From the NCBI RefSeq assembly GCF_040802235.1, contig NC_133157.1, positions 25,933,501 through 25,997,500 of the forward strand: a stretch of 64,000 nucleotides of DNA. Reading direction: 5' to 3'. This DNA is from Manis javanica (Eukaryota; Chordata; Mammalia; Pholidota; Manidae). Below, one piece after another: positions 38,589-50,727 of the stretch (position 1 is its first letter; each line of letters starts with the position of its first letter). The notes under the pieces were generated by a model. It saw only the letters and a list, made by a program, of their open reading frames with translations. It ran no database searches and was not told where the DNA came from. The position numbers and the translations under genes are program-made.

Positions 38589-39150
38589 GGCGGGGCCGGA
38601 GAAGCCCGGAGGCGGCGCCGGGCGCGCAGCTACGCCCCGGAGCCCCTCGGCATGCGAGCCGGCGAGCGCCCGGGGAGGGCGCGGCCTGGCTCTGCACGGC
38701 TTGGCGGCGGCGGCAGCACGGGCGGCTGTGGGCACTCAGGAGGCGGCGCGGCTCGGGGCGGGCGCCGGCCACATCCCCCGGCGGCGGCGGCGGCGGCTGC
38801 GCGGCTCTCGCTCGGCTCCTGCAGCTGCAGCTGCTCCCCAGCGGAAAGGGGCGGGCGGCGGCGGCGGTAGCCCCTCCCCTCGTCCCCCGCCTCCCGCCTC
38901 CCGGGCCCAGTCCCTCTCCCGCTCCCTCACCCGGGCCGACGCCTCCTCAGCGCCGCGCTCGTCTCCCATCAGACTCCCCGCCCCCAGTGCAGCGCGGCGC
39001 CGCGCCGGCGGCAGTTCTACAGCGGCCAAAACGAGGCCGGGCCCTTCCACGCGCGTCGGAGTCTGCGCGGTGCCGAACCTATTTAGCGGTGGCACCGAGG
39101 CAGATTGCTAGGTCGGTGGGAGCGCCCGGGGCTGAACGCCCGAGGGCTAG
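38589..39150 (-). promoter_or_regulatory. SLC44A1: SLC44A1 5' UTR and TATA-less core promoter
   Basis: This is the GC-rich stretch immediately upstream, in minus orientation, of the SLC44A1 start codon. GC-box (Sp1-type) cores are visible: GGGGCGGG at 38755-38762 and 38848-38855, and CCCCGCCCCC at 38976-38985. No TATA box stands in a suitable position, so dispersed initiation is likely. The transcription start cannot be fixed from sequence alone. A (CGG)6 run at 38779-38796 would be in the 5' UTR or core promoter. Confidence 0.7.
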
Positions 39151-39250
39151 GAAGGCTCTCTGTCGAAATGGGGCCGGGTGCTTCCGCTCCCGGGAGACTG
39201 GTGAACACGCGGAGTCGTGTGCTGTCCCCACGGAGCGCGCTGCCAGAGGA

Positions 39251-42200
39251 CCCTAATGGCTTCTTACGGCCTCCACAGGTGCTTTTCATCCAGACGAAAG
39301 CGTACACAAAAAACATTCCCTGGAGAAGGAGTAGGTGAGAAACAAGCATCTGTTGCCAGTGGCCCCATTTTGCTGATATGGACACTGAGCCTTGAAAGGG
39401 AGCAAGAGCCTAATGAAATGCACCCAAGGTCGAAATTATTTTTAAAAAGCTGAAAATAGAGAAAAGGCAGAAAGTTCTCCAGGTCTCTCAACTCAGAGCC
39501 ATACTGGATCTGGGCAAAACTTTCTTATACAGGATGGCCCACAGAAAGAACAAGGGAGGTTTAAATCATATAAATACTTTCTGAGGACATACTAAATTCC
39601 AGTAGTTTTAATTACTTTAAGTGCCTTTTAAGGCACTAGGAATAATGAGATGAGCAAAAGAGACAAAAGTTGCTTCTCACAAGTCCTGGTTGCTACATTA
39701 ATACACTCTTGGGGTAACAAGTTGGAGTGCGCTGGCTGGTCACTACCTTCAAGAAATTTACAACCTCAAAAGAGTTCTTGGGCAATAGTGTGAATAAGAA
39801 CAGTTAAAAGGTGGTAGAAATAAAACTGAAGATCAGGGTTAATATTAAGAGAACCATGAAACAGGCACTGTGGTAAGCCTTTTATGTTTTCACTTGTCAA
39901 AGAATGCCTCAAAGACAGAATCAGAAAAAAAAAGAAAACTTTATTTGCAAGGATGAAAGGGAGTGAGACTCTAGAAGGCCTAGCCAAATAAAAACAGCAA
40001 GTTGTAAAGATTATGCAAAGTCTAAGGGGGGAAATAGCACAGAACTAAGTTGATTTGACATGCATCGAAAGGGAATCTAAGCAAAGGAAAGTCAAAATAG
40101 GAACCTGGGAAAAGCCAAAGAAAAGGCCGGAGGAGAATTCCTGGTTGGTGTGTACTAATACTATTTATGAGGTCTGTGACTGTAAATAAATCATTTTGCT
40201 AAGTCTCATTCTCATCCTCTGTGGTAATAGGGATGACCAGGAAGAGATGTCAAAATTAAATAAGAAAACAACTGCTAGATCAGTAAGCACTCAACAAGTA
40301 CTGCTTGAGATCATTAATTCTCCCTCTGCATTCTCCCATGTTTTCTTTCAATCTGATCAAAGCATCCAGCATACTATAACACTAGTCTGGTTAATCCTAA
40401 ATGGGTTACCAGTAACCATTAGGCCATTAAGTAGGAGTAAAAAATAAAACTTTAATGGCTCTAGTCCCAATTCTGACTGTAAACTTCACAATTAGATTGT
40501 AAACTCCCTGAGAACAAGTAGAAGCATTTTCTCCTTTATATCTCCCTCAGCTCTTTCAAATGTTTGTTGAATTATTCAGTGCAGACAGGAATAAAAAACC
40601 TTCCCTTGAGATTTTCCCTCAAAGCCTCAAAGTACATCTTGTTTTTAACTGAGGGAGGAGGCTGAAAGCAAAATTACTGTCTTAAACAAGAAGCCATCTG
40701 TCTTCCTTCTTTATAATCAAGGCAAGGGGAGTTCTTTCTCTTAGCAGAGTCAATATGGGAGCATTTCTCTCAGATTATAAAAATCTTTTGGCTAGTGTAT
40801 TTATTCCACGTAGTAGTTAGTGCTTATTTTGTAATTAGAACTGCAGAAGCAATTAAACACGTAACAAACTGTGGCAGCCCTTCAGAAAAAAAATGAATTT
40901 CACCTTTTTGGAGGTCTCTTTCCTAGACATGGATAATGGGTGAAGATAATTCAAAGGGACCACATTCCATCATGCTTGACTGATCTGAACTCATTTTCAC
41001 TTTAAGGGCTAATGAAACTAGGACTTCTAAGGTTCTGCAAGGTGCTTTGTAAATAGACTAATTATGTATGTATGCATCATATATGCATATGAATGTGATG
41101 TTTTAAAATTATACCTTATCATTAGCTTGAGAGACACTAAACGGCTCCTAAATTGATATTCTGTACCTTCTAAGAATGAGCCTCTTTCCCATCCCCCTCA
41201 CACCCAAAGAAGCCTCATAAACGAAGTGATTTAGAGGGACAAATTACTGTTCCTTTTCACTCTTTCTCATAAACAAATGCATACACAGTATTCAATGAGA
41301 TTAAGCTACAGCAAATCCAAAAATCAAGAAAGGTCTTTTTTCTAGCTAGTGATCAACTGATCTCACCACCATGACGTGTCAGCAAGGCATGCCACTTAGG
41401 AAGGTCATAGGTTTGTGTTACTTTTGAGAAAAAGAGAGTTAAAAAAAATCTTTGTAAGAACAGCATCTGCACTAACCAGGATAAAATTATAAGATCTATC
41501 AATCTTGGTTCTTCAGGGTAAAAGCAGATCACCAGCTGAGCCAGCCAGAAATGCCTCCCAGTGGTCTAGTATTGCATAATTGGCCATGTGAATTCCAGGG
41601 TTTCCAGTTTCAGATGGAGGCTTGGTGCTGGTCATTGGTCACTCACTGAGGGAAAACACTGAACCAATAGTCTCTCCAATTATTTTAATAAAGCCCGACT
41701 CATTGTTCACATGATTTCAGGTTTTGGGGTTGCAGAAATATAAATGCATCTATATATGTGTATGTCTATAACTGTTTAAAATAGCCCTCTGATTAAAAAA
41801 AAAACTTTTTTTCGTTTGGTGCTTTGGCTGTGTTATTAACATCATAGCACATACTGTGTTCACAGCCGCATCCCACAAGAGCACATTTGCTTCAGCAAAG
41901 TCCCAGCTTCCAGAGCTGCCTCACAACCTTGTCCTAGAAGCATTCACATATCACCCCTGGGAAATGCTCCAAAAGAGAAAACTAATTGTCACCAAGGGCT
42001 GTAACTGTTCATTCATTACCAGAGAGGCAAGAACAAGTCTCTATTTGAGAAGATGGAAATGAATCTCAGCCTCCCAGCAAAGCCCTGAAGTTCAAAGCCT
42101 CAGAAAAGAGGTTCCCTGAACTCAGGCATGTGACAGAAAAAGACAATGTTCCCAGCAAGACTCTGAGAACCATAAATCTTTAGCTCTGAGGCTTTATTTC

Positions 42201-43290
42201 TGCCCATACTTATAAGTCGATGTTTCTCCAGCATTAATAACTCTGGCTTTTATTTGTGGTTTCACTCACTTTTTGTTGCAAGATAAGACAACTTAAAGTT
42301 CTATAAAATTCATTGCTGTGAACTTGTCTTTAGAGGGGTGTAGCATTTCATCTGTTTTCTGAATGACTTTTTTTGTCTGTAGTTACTAATTTATTCAATA
42401 ATTTTTAATTGAGTCCTTATGAGCTAAGCATGTTTAAGTATCACATATGCAAATGAATTTGTATCATGTATGCAAGTATCAGTCCATCAGGATTTGAACT
42501 ATGTCCAACATAAGGTACTTTTTTTTTATTCTAAGGTGGTGGGGTGAAGAAGGAGGAAGAAGGAGATAGGATTATGAGTATTCATTTGAGAAAGAAAGAG
42601 ACAACTTGTAGGAAATCTATTTATTTAATAGTATAGTTCTTGAGCCATTATAATGAGCCAGATACCTAGCTACATGCCAGGAATTCAAAGATGAATGAGC
42701 TACATTCCTTGCTCTTAAGTCATTTATATTTTAACCAAGAAATAGAGTATAAATGATATAATGAGAAGTATGAGTCTACATGTTATATAAATTCAGAAGG
42801 AGGTCCACAGAGATTAATTTTATAAAAAATGATACATTACATTTTTTTTTCCTGTTAACCCTCATATTCTTACCTCCACTAGACAAGTTCCCACTGCATG
42901 CTAAAAGCCTAGAAAAGAGCTTAGCATCTAGGAATGTGTCATAAATATTTCTTAATGAACAAATGGATTTTGTCAATGAATTCCTACGAATTTAGACTTA
43001 CAAATGCCTAGAACATCTCAAAGGAAAGGTTATATAAAATAATAAATTATTACTTTTTAAAAAATGTTTGACTTTTTTTCTGTAAAGTATCTGGAATAAA
43101 GTAGATTTCTTCATATACTAGAGGTATAGAAGGCCTCTCCTTGGAAGACACTATAGCCTAACACCACAGCAAAAGACAGACAATTTAGCAAAAGACAGGA
43201 TTAACTACATAAATCTTTTTAAACTTATAGATGCAAAAGGAGCTATAAACACAACAAACAAATAATGCTTGCAAAGCAATATATAAAAGG
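39251..43290. other. 5' flank of SLC44A1 with scattered L2 fragments
   Basis: Three weak L2-like pieces: about 39590-39790 (antisense), 40470-40585 (sense 3' end: 'ttgtaaactccctgagaac' then 'caaatgtttgttgaa') and 42630-42790 (antisense: 'gccagatacctagctac'). No gene or RNA gene was seen. Confidence 0.5.
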
Positions 43291-43295
43291 TTTAC

Positions 43296-43645
43296 TGCAA
43301 TGGTGTAAATGTTTGTGTCTCCTGAAATTCATTAAAATCCTAATCCCAAAAGATGACAGTTTTAGAGGTGGACGTTTGGAAGTTCTTGAGTCAAAGGATG
43401 GAGCCCTCATGAAGAGGATTAGTGCCTTATAAAAGAGTTTCCAGGGAGTTCCCTATCCTCTTCCACTATGTGATTATGCAGCAAGGAGTTGGCAGTCTGC
43501 TATCCAAAACAGGGCCTTAGCAGAACCTGACCATGCTGACATTCTCATCTTGCACTTCTAGCCTCCAGAATCATGAGAAATTAATTTTTGTTATTTAGAA
43601 GCCACCCAGTCTATTGGATTTTGGTAGCCCAAACAGACTAAGACA
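43296..43645 (+). mobile_element. MLT1-type solo LTR (ERVL-MaLR)
   Basis: A 350-bp element starting TG and ending CA, with the MLT1 landmarks in order: 'aaatgtttgtgtctcctg', 'ggatggagccctcatg', 'attagtgccttataaaagag', 'cctccagaatcatgag', 'gccacccagtctattgg', 'gactaagaca'. The flanks TTTAC and TATAC match at 4 of 5, the size expected for a MaLR TSD. No internal region is attached. Confidence 0.85.
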
Positions 43646-44160
43646 TATACTATCCATAATACTCAAAAAGCTCTTATTAAACTAAAAATAAAATAAAATA
43701 TAAATCAATAAATATACCCCATAAGAAAATGGGCAAAGGACACAGCAGATAAAATCCACAGTGAAAGAAATACAAGGACTCATAAAATATGAAATACTGC
43801 TGTCAACTTCACTAATAATAAAACTAAGTTAAAAAATAAGGAGCTATCGTCCTTCACCTAACAAATTGGCAAAGATTTAAAAGCTTGGTAATATCCAGTG
43901 TTAGAGATAAAGTCACAGTGCTCTCATAAACTATTAATGGGGGTATAGTTACCTCTTTCTGTAGAGAAATTTAAGAATTTATACCAGAGTTTAAAAGATG
44001 CACTTCTTTTACCCCAGCCATTCTTGTCCCAGGAATGTATCCAACAGCAAGCAATTCAGTCTTGTTTTCAATAAGGAAAAAGTAGGAAAGACCTAAATTT
44101 CTATAAATAGAATATTGGTTAAATAATAGTAAGTACTATGTAGCTATTAAAAGTGTGAGG

Positions 44161-45026
44161 TAGAGCAGACTTCTGTGGGTACCAGTGGGAATGGTCCCCT
44201 TGGAGTCCTAGGTGAGAGTCTTCAGGATTTGGGGTAGGAGGTGGGGTATAGAGGATCCCTAAAACCATGGATCATCCATTTGTACTTTGAGACATATTAG
44301 ATGTTTTTTTTATTTCAGGAAGCCTTGCAGCTACCCTAAAAATTGAATGTACTGTAGAACAGCTCCATGAGCAATGGTGGCAGGGTCTGCATAGTACTAT
44401 GATTTGTGTGTTCTGTGAAAAACCTTTCAATTTCTTGGCTATACTATTCAGTATGGCTGTATAGCTCGTTGTGCTTTAGAATACTCTGGTGGTGTTGCAT
44501 GTATTCTGGACCATTAGTGGAGCCTACAATTAGAAATTCAGGTATAGTCTTTGCAGAAAATGTTAGTCAACATTTCTATGGTATCCAAAGAGGTGAACTG
44601 TGGTTGCAAAAAACCCAAGTGATCCAAAATCAAATATCTGTAAAAGAGAAATTGGTTTGGAAGGAGACAAAATCTTCACCAATAGTCCATCAGATTTCTT
44701 TAATAGCCACAGTTGTGTGCCAACTGGTCATGTTGGGTAGAAGGTGATAACACATAGAACTGTACAGATTCCAGGTACTGTGGAGAACTGTACAGATTCC
44801 AGGTACTGTGGATCTATTTTATACGGACTAATAAGAGGACTTGTCTACTTCAAGATTTGGCTTCTGAGTGATTTCAGATTTCTGTGTGACAGCTTTAATG
44901 GCCACAGATTTTCTAATCATTAGCAAACATTTATTCTTTTGATTCAATTATTGCCTCCCATTCAAGTGAATTTATTGTTGCCACTTAAACTACTACTTAC
45001 TAATAAACTATTTGCTATTCAAAAAA
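44161..45026 (+). pseudogene. Processed retrocopy of an unidentified transcript
   Basis: An 866-bp insert with all the marks of L1-mediated retroposition. AATAAA lies at 45002-45007, an A10 run follows at 45021-45030, and the 12-bp duplication AAAAGTGTGAGG sits at 44149-44160 and 45027-45038. It splits an ancient L1M fragment. The longest frame (44406-44747, 113 codons) shows no family I know, and no splice sites are visible, so the source may be a 3' UTR or a non-coding RNA. A perfect 28-bp tandem duplication (44757-44784 and 44785-44812) lies inside. I could not name the parent gene. Confidence 0.8.
44757..44812. repeat. Tandem duplication, 2 x 28 bp
   Basis: Two perfect copies of a unit that starts 'gaactgtacagattccagg', inside the retrocopy. 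Confidence 0.95.
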
Positions 45027-45280
45027 AAAAGTGTGAGGGAGATTGGTATTTACTGACATGGAAAGAAAATTACAATACATCATTGACTCAAAAAGCAATA
45101 TACAAAATAGTATTATGATGGAATCCTGTTTATGTAAGTACTGTCTGGGTGTGTATATGTGGGTATTTGTAGAAGACACTTTCTGAATTCTAGACTTAAG
45201 TATTATTTGTAGTTTTGACAAAAGCAGGTACTATTTTTTTTAACTGTATTAAAATATTTTAATAAAATGACTATGGGGGA

Positions 45281-46226
45281 CCCTAGGATTCAAAGTGGCA
45301 GCATGAGAGGTGAGATGGAGAACTCCTCCCAAAACCACAAATAGTACAAAAATATAGTTAATTAATACAACTAACCCTAAAACAGCAACAAGAAAGAAGG
45401 CTGAACCAGACAACATACAGACCTCAAAAACACAGCAGATCTCACAAAACAGGGTAACATATAAAAGCCTTAATCCCGGGGGATCCAGGACCTTCCCTAA
45501 CCCCAGCTCACCAGCAGGAGGAAGAAAAAACTGAGCGGGGAGGGGGTGGAAGCCTGGGACTGCTGAACACCCAGCCCTGCAGGTCTGCTTTGTGAGCACA
45601 AACCTACACTGTGTGGTGCTCTGGACATTGGGGAACTCAGACACATGGAATGCTTGAGAGACTGAGATTCCAGCCATCTGTGGAGAAGGGGATCCACACC
45701 TGGCAGCTTTGTGACAGAGGAAAGGCAGGTAGTCTGAGAGGCTTCCTAGCAGCCAGAGGGCTGCTGAAGGATCAGGGTTTGCATGGACCTTGCTGCATGG
45801 GGGAGGGGAGAGCTGGGCAAGGTTGTCTGAGTATGCTCTGTCCAGCAGGTTGGTAACAGGCGCTTCATCCCCCTGGCTGGCTGCTCACCTCCAAGGCCCC
45901 CTACTGTGATACACAGCCTGCAGAGCCTTCCTCCTGGCCTGACAGCACCAGCTCACAAACCGGCAGTCACTGCGCCGGCATCAGTCCAGCCAGAGGGAGG
46001 CCTCGCATACAACAGCTAGAGACGCCAAACACAGAGGCTTACACCTATGTGCTCAGCCCACTGGCTCTGACACTGGACACAGGAACTGCAGATGGGAATC
46101 AGGAAACAGCTCTCTCCTCACCCCCAGGCACCAGCTCCACTCCCCTACAACCCCCAACCTCACCCTAGGGGCTGAGCAGCACCAGAGACTGGAGCTTCTG
46201 GGCACTAGTGGGCACCACACAGAATT
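45281..46226 (+). promoter_or_regulatory. L1 5' UTR / internal promoter region
   Basis: Sequence between the upstream TSD and the ORF1 start, more GC-rich than its surroundings from about 45470. By family knowledge it holds the internal RNA polymerase II promoter. The 142-codon minus-strand frame here (45249-45677) is a shadow. Confidence 0.7.
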
Positions 46227-47150
46227 ATGAAACATCAAAAAAATACGGTTCAGACCAAAATCTCACAATCCCCAGAAAAAGGACCTAATGAAACTGAACT
46301 CACCAATCTTTCTGAAAGAGAGTTCAAAATAAAAATTATAAACATGCTTATGGAGATACAGAAAAATATTCAAGAACTCAGGAACGAATTTAAGTCAGAG
46401 ATTCAATCATTAAGAAATTCCATATCTGAAATGAAACATACAGTGAAGGGATTTAAAAGCAGATTAGATGTTGTAGAAGAGACGGTAAATGGAATAGAAA
46501 TTAGAAAAGCAGAATACAAAGAAGCTGAGGCACAGAGAGAAAAAAGAATCTAGAAGAATGAAAGAATATTAAGAGTGACCGATCCAAATGGAATAATATT
46601 CGCATTATAGGGGTACCAGAAGAAGAAGAGAGAGAAAAAGGGACAGAAAGTGTGACTGAGGAGGTAATTGCTGAAAACTTACTGAATCTGGGGAGGTAGA
46701 TAGTCTCTCAACCCATGGAGATGCACAGATCTCCCAACAAGAGGGACCCAAGGAAAACAACATCAAGACATATAATAATTAAAATGGCAAATATCAAGGA
46801 TAAAGACAGACTTATAAAAGTAGCTAGAGAGACAGAAAAGATCACATACAAAGGAAAACCCATCAGGCTATCATCAGACTTCTCAACAGAAACCTTACAG
46901 GCCAGAAGGGAGTGGCATGATGTATTTAATGCAATGAAACAGAAGGGCCTGGAACCAAAAATACTCTATCTGGCAAGGTTCTGATTTAAATCTGAAGGAG
47001 GGATTAAACGATTTTCAGAGAAGCAAAAGCTGAGAGAATTTACCACGCACAAACCACCTTTACAGTGCATTTTGGAGGGCCTCTTATAGATGGAAGTATT
47101 CCTAAGGCTAAACAGATGTCACCCAAGGGATAGACAAAGAGTACAGAATA
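46227..47150 (+). pseudogene. L1 ORF1 (RNA-binding chaperone), broken
   Basis: The frame opens at 46227 and runs 108 codons to a stop at 46551-46553, covering the coiled-coil region (heptad-rich, about residues 40-100). The RRM-like middle part resumes in another frame at about 46573-46698 (SDRSKWNN, then IRIIGVPEEEE). The C-terminal domain resumes at 46715-46984, with SSDFSTETLQARREW and EPKILY motifs, and eroded text continues to about 47150. In living L1s this protein trimerises and coats L1 RNA. At least two frame breaks and one stop make this copy non-functional. Confidence 0.85.
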
Positions 47151-47285
47151 CAATTCATAACATACAAAGAATGGAGGAGGAAGAAAAAAGGAAGAAAAAA
47201 AAAGAACCTTTAGGTTGTGTTTGTAATAGTATACAAAGTGTGTTAAATTAGACTCTTAGATAGTAAGGGAATTACCCTTGAATCG

Positions 47286-50200
47286 TTGGTAACCACAAAT
47301 CTAAAGCCTGCAATGGCAATAAGTATGTACCTATCAATAATCACACTGAATATAAATGGTCTGAATGCAGCAATCAAAAGACACAGAGTTACTGAATGGA
47401 TAAAAACACAAGACCCACCTATATGCTGCCTACAAGAGATTCACTTCAAACCCAAAGACATACACCGACTGAAAGTAAATGGATGGAAAAAGATATTTCA
47501 TGCAACTAATAGTGAGAAAAAAGCAGGAGTTGCAGTACTTGTATCAGACAAAATAGACTTCAAAACAAAGAAGTAACAAGAGACAAAGAAGGACATTACA
47601 TAATGACAAAGGGGTCAGTCCAACAAGAGGATACAACTATTATAAATATCTATGCACCCAACACAGGATCACCTACGTATGTGAAACAAATACTAACAGA
47701 ATTGAAGGGTGATATAGAATGCAATGCATTCATTTGAGGAGACTTCAACACAACACTCACTGCAAAGGACAGATCAAGCAGATGGAAAATAAGTAAAGAG
47801 AGAGAGGCACTGAACAACATATTAGAACAGATGGACGTAATGGACATCTATACCCAAAAGCAACAGGATACACATTCTTACCAAGTGCACATGGAACGTT
47901 TTCAAGAATAGATCATACACTATGCCACAAAAAGAACATCAGTAAATTAAAAAAGATTGAAATTGTGCCAACCAGCTTCTCAGATCACAAAGGTATGAAA
48001 CTAGAAATAAATTACACAAAGAAAATGAAGAAGCCCACAAACACATGGAGGCTTAATAACATGCTCCTACATAATCAATGGATCAATGACCAAATAAAAA
48101 CAGATGAAGCAATATATGGAAACAAATGACAACAATAATTCAAGAACACAAAATCTGTGGGACACAGTGAAGGCCATGCTAAGAGAGAAATATATTGCAA
48201 TACAGGCCTACCTCAGGAAAGAAGAACAATCCCAAATGAATGATCTAAACTCACAATTAATCAAACTAGAAAAGGAAGTACAAATGAGGTCCAAAGTCAG
48301 TAGAAGGAGGGGCATAATGAAGATAAGAGCAGAAATAAATAAAATTGAGAAGAAGAAAACAATAGAAAGAATCAATGAAAGCAGGAGCTGGTTCTTCAAG
48401 AAAAAAAACAAAATAGATAAACCCCTAGCCAGACTTATCAAGAAAAAGAGAATCTACGCACATAAACAAAATCAGAAATGAGAAAGGAAAAATCACTATG
48501 GACACTACAGAAATACAAAGAATTATGAGAGAATACTATGAAAAATTATATAGTAACAAACTGGATAACCTAGAAGAAATGGACAGCTTTCTAGAAAAAT
48601 ACAACCTTCGAAGGCTGACCGAGGAAGAAACAGAAAATCTGAATAGACAAATTACCAGCAAAGAAATTGAATTGGTAATCAAAATCTACCTAAGAAAAAA
48701 AATCCCTTGACCAGATAGTTTCACTGTTGAATTTTATCAGTTAGTGAAGACCTAATACTCATCCTCCTTTAAGTTTTCCAAAGAGTAGAAGAGGAGGGAA
48801 TACTCCCAAACTCATTCTACAAGGCCAACATCACTCTAATATCAAAACCAGGCAAAGACACCACAAAGAAAGAAAATTACAGACCAATATCACTGATGAA
48901 CATAGATGCAAAAATACTCAACAAAATATTAGCAAACTGAATTCAAAAATACCTCAAAGATCATCCATCATGATCAAGTGGGATTCATCACAAGGATGCA
49001 AGGGTGGTACAACATTTGAAAATCTGTCAACATAATACACTACATCAACAAAAAGAAGGACAAAAACCACATGATCATCTCCATAGATGCTGAAAAAGCA
49101 TTCAACAAAATTCAACATCCATTCATGATAAAAACTTTTAACAAAATGGGTATAGAGGGTAAGTACCTCAACATAATAAAGGCCATATATGACAAACCCA
49201 CAGCCAACATCATACTGAACAGTGAGAAGCTAAAAGCTTTTCCTTTAAGATCAGGAACAAGATAAGGATGCCCACTCTCCCCACTTTTATTCAACATAGT
49301 TCTTGAGATCCTAGCCACAGCAATCAGACAACACAAAGAAATAAAAGGCATCCAGATTGGTAAAGAAAAAGTAAAATTGTCCCTGTTTGCAGATGACATT
49401 ATATTGAACATAAAAAACCCTAAAGAATCCACTCCAAAACTACTAGATCTCATATCTGAATTCAGCAAAGTTGTGGGGTACAAAATTAATACACAGAAAT
49501 CTGTTGCATTCCTATACACTAATGAAGAACTAGCAGAAAGAGAAATCAGAAAAACAATTCCATTCACAATTGCATCAAAAAGAATAAAATACCTAGGATT
49601 AAAGCCAACCAAGGAAGTGAAAGACCTATACCCTGAATACTACAAGACACTCTTAAGAAAAATTAAAGAGGACACTAATAAATGGAGATTTGCCCCCTGC
49701 TCTTGGCCAGGAAGAATTAATATTGTCAAAATGGCCATCCTGCTTAAAGCAATCTACTGATTCAAAGCAATCCCTATTAAAATACTGACAGCATTCTTCA
49801 ATGAACTAGAGCAAATAATTCTAAAATTCATATGGAATGACAAAAGATCCTGAATAGCCAAAGCAATCCTGAGAAGGAAGAATAAAGCAGGGGAAATTAT
49901 GCTCCCCAACTTAAAGCTCTACTACAAAGCCACAGTAATCCAGACAATTTGGTAGTGGCACAAGAACAGACCCATAGATCAGTGGAACAGAATAGAGAGC
50001 CCAGATATAAACCCAAGCATAGATGGTCAATTAATATATGATAAAGGAGCCATGGACATACAATGGGGAAATGACAGCCTCTTCAACAGCTGATGCTGGC
50101 AAAACTGGACAGCTACATGTGAGAGAATGAAACTGGATTATTGTCTAACCCCATACTCAAAATGGATCAAAGACATGAATGTAAGTCATGAAACCATAAA

Positions 50201-50391
50201 ACTCTTGGAAAAAAACATAGGCAAAAATCTCTTGGACATAAACATGAGCAATTTCTTCATGAACATATCTCAGCAGGCAAGGTAAACAAAAGCAAAAATG
50301 AACAAGTGGGTCTATATCTAACTAAAAAGCTTCTGTACAGCAAAGGACACCATCAGTAGAACAAAAAGACATCCTACAGTATGGGAGAATA
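47286..50391 (+). pseudogene. L1 ORF2 (endonuclease and reverse transcriptase), 5' part, broken
   Basis: The endonuclease domain begins at 47286 (LNINGLNAA and LQEIHF motifs; the SDH catalytic motif is at 47980-47988). The first stop comes at 47574-47576. Further frames follow at 48104-48481 (linker) and 48498-48710. Reverse transcriptase lies at 49071-49265 ([15 protein letters not shown]) and 49377-49760, with the FADD active site at 49386-49397. Multiple stops and frameshifts separate them. The provirus interrupts the reading about 2.7 kb before the element's own 3' end would otherwise occur, just after a PTVWEN motif. In intact L1s this protein nicks target DNA and reverse-transcribes L1 RNA. 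Confidence 0.9.
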
Positions 50392-50725
50392 TGTTGGCAG
50401 CCGTGCTCAGAAAATAGCGCCCCATGCAGGGCAGCCGGAAGGCCCCGAACTTCCTAATGACAAATCATCCCACACCACTAAACTACATGCTAATTGCGCC
50501 TTGGCATAAGGACCAATGAGACCCACCAAATGGTTATGCTAATAAGGCATATGGAGCCGCACCAACCAGGTCAGAGCATGAGAACTATATAAGCAAGCCT
50601 CTCCTTCCCCTCTGGGTCCTGCCCAACTCATTTGTTTCACAAAGAGCTGAAGAATAAAGCTTTCTGCAGAAGAATCCTGCTGTTGTTGCGTGCTGTTCTT
50701 GCCGGCGAGGACGGGGCGCGCGACA
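50392..50725 (+). promoter_or_regulatory. Provirus 5' LTR (promoter and polyadenylation signals)
   Basis: 334 bp, TG to CA. A TATA box (CTATATAAGC) lies at 50585-50594 and a polyadenylation signal AATAAA at 50653-50658. The U5 end is GC-rich. It differs from the 3' LTR only at 50558 (C here, T at 53215). All visible promoter elements look intact, so transcription to the right is plausible if the LTR is unmethylated. Confidence 0.95.
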
Positions 50726-50727
50726 AG

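Larger units (their letters stand above)
37840..39250. promoter_or_regulatory. CpG island spanning SLC44A1 exon 1
   Basis: Base composition changes sharply from AT-rich DNA on both sides to very GC-rich, CpG-dense DNA. The densest part is about 38250-39060. It covers the SLC44A1 start, the putative promoter and the first part of intron 1. It is the only island in the window and marks the only recognisable active promoter of a host gene. Long open frames on both strands here (up to 308 codons) result from scarce stop codons in GC-rich DNA and are not annotated as genes. Confidence 0.9.
43690..45240 (+). mobile_element. Ancient L1M/HAL1-type ORF2 fragment, split by a retrocopy
   Basis: 'gaaaatgggcaaaggacac', 'tcacctaacaaattggc', 'gtcccaggaatgtatcc' and 'ataatagtaagtactatgtag' are eroded ORF2 C-terminal text. 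It continues after the retrocopy with 'tttactgacatggaaag' and 'ctgtttatgtaagtac'. No frame survives. Confidence 0.6.

Noticed and set aside
37853..38772. Long minus-strand frames (221, 159, 158 codons) around SLC44A1 exon 1
   Set aside because: Only the segment before the splice donor at 38552 is real coding sequence. The continuation is intron read-through or other frames.
38185..39256. Long plus-strand open frames (308 and 274 codons) in the CpG island
   Set aside because: Several frames on both strands are open at once, which is expected where stop codons are rare in GC-rich DNA. They have no domain features and they cross the SLC44A1 exon.
45249..45697. 142-codon minus-strand frame
   Set aside because: Lies antisense within the L1 5' UTR, with no family features.
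49112..49612. 166-codon minus-strand frame
   Set aside because: Antisense shadow of the L1 ORF2 reverse transcriptase region.
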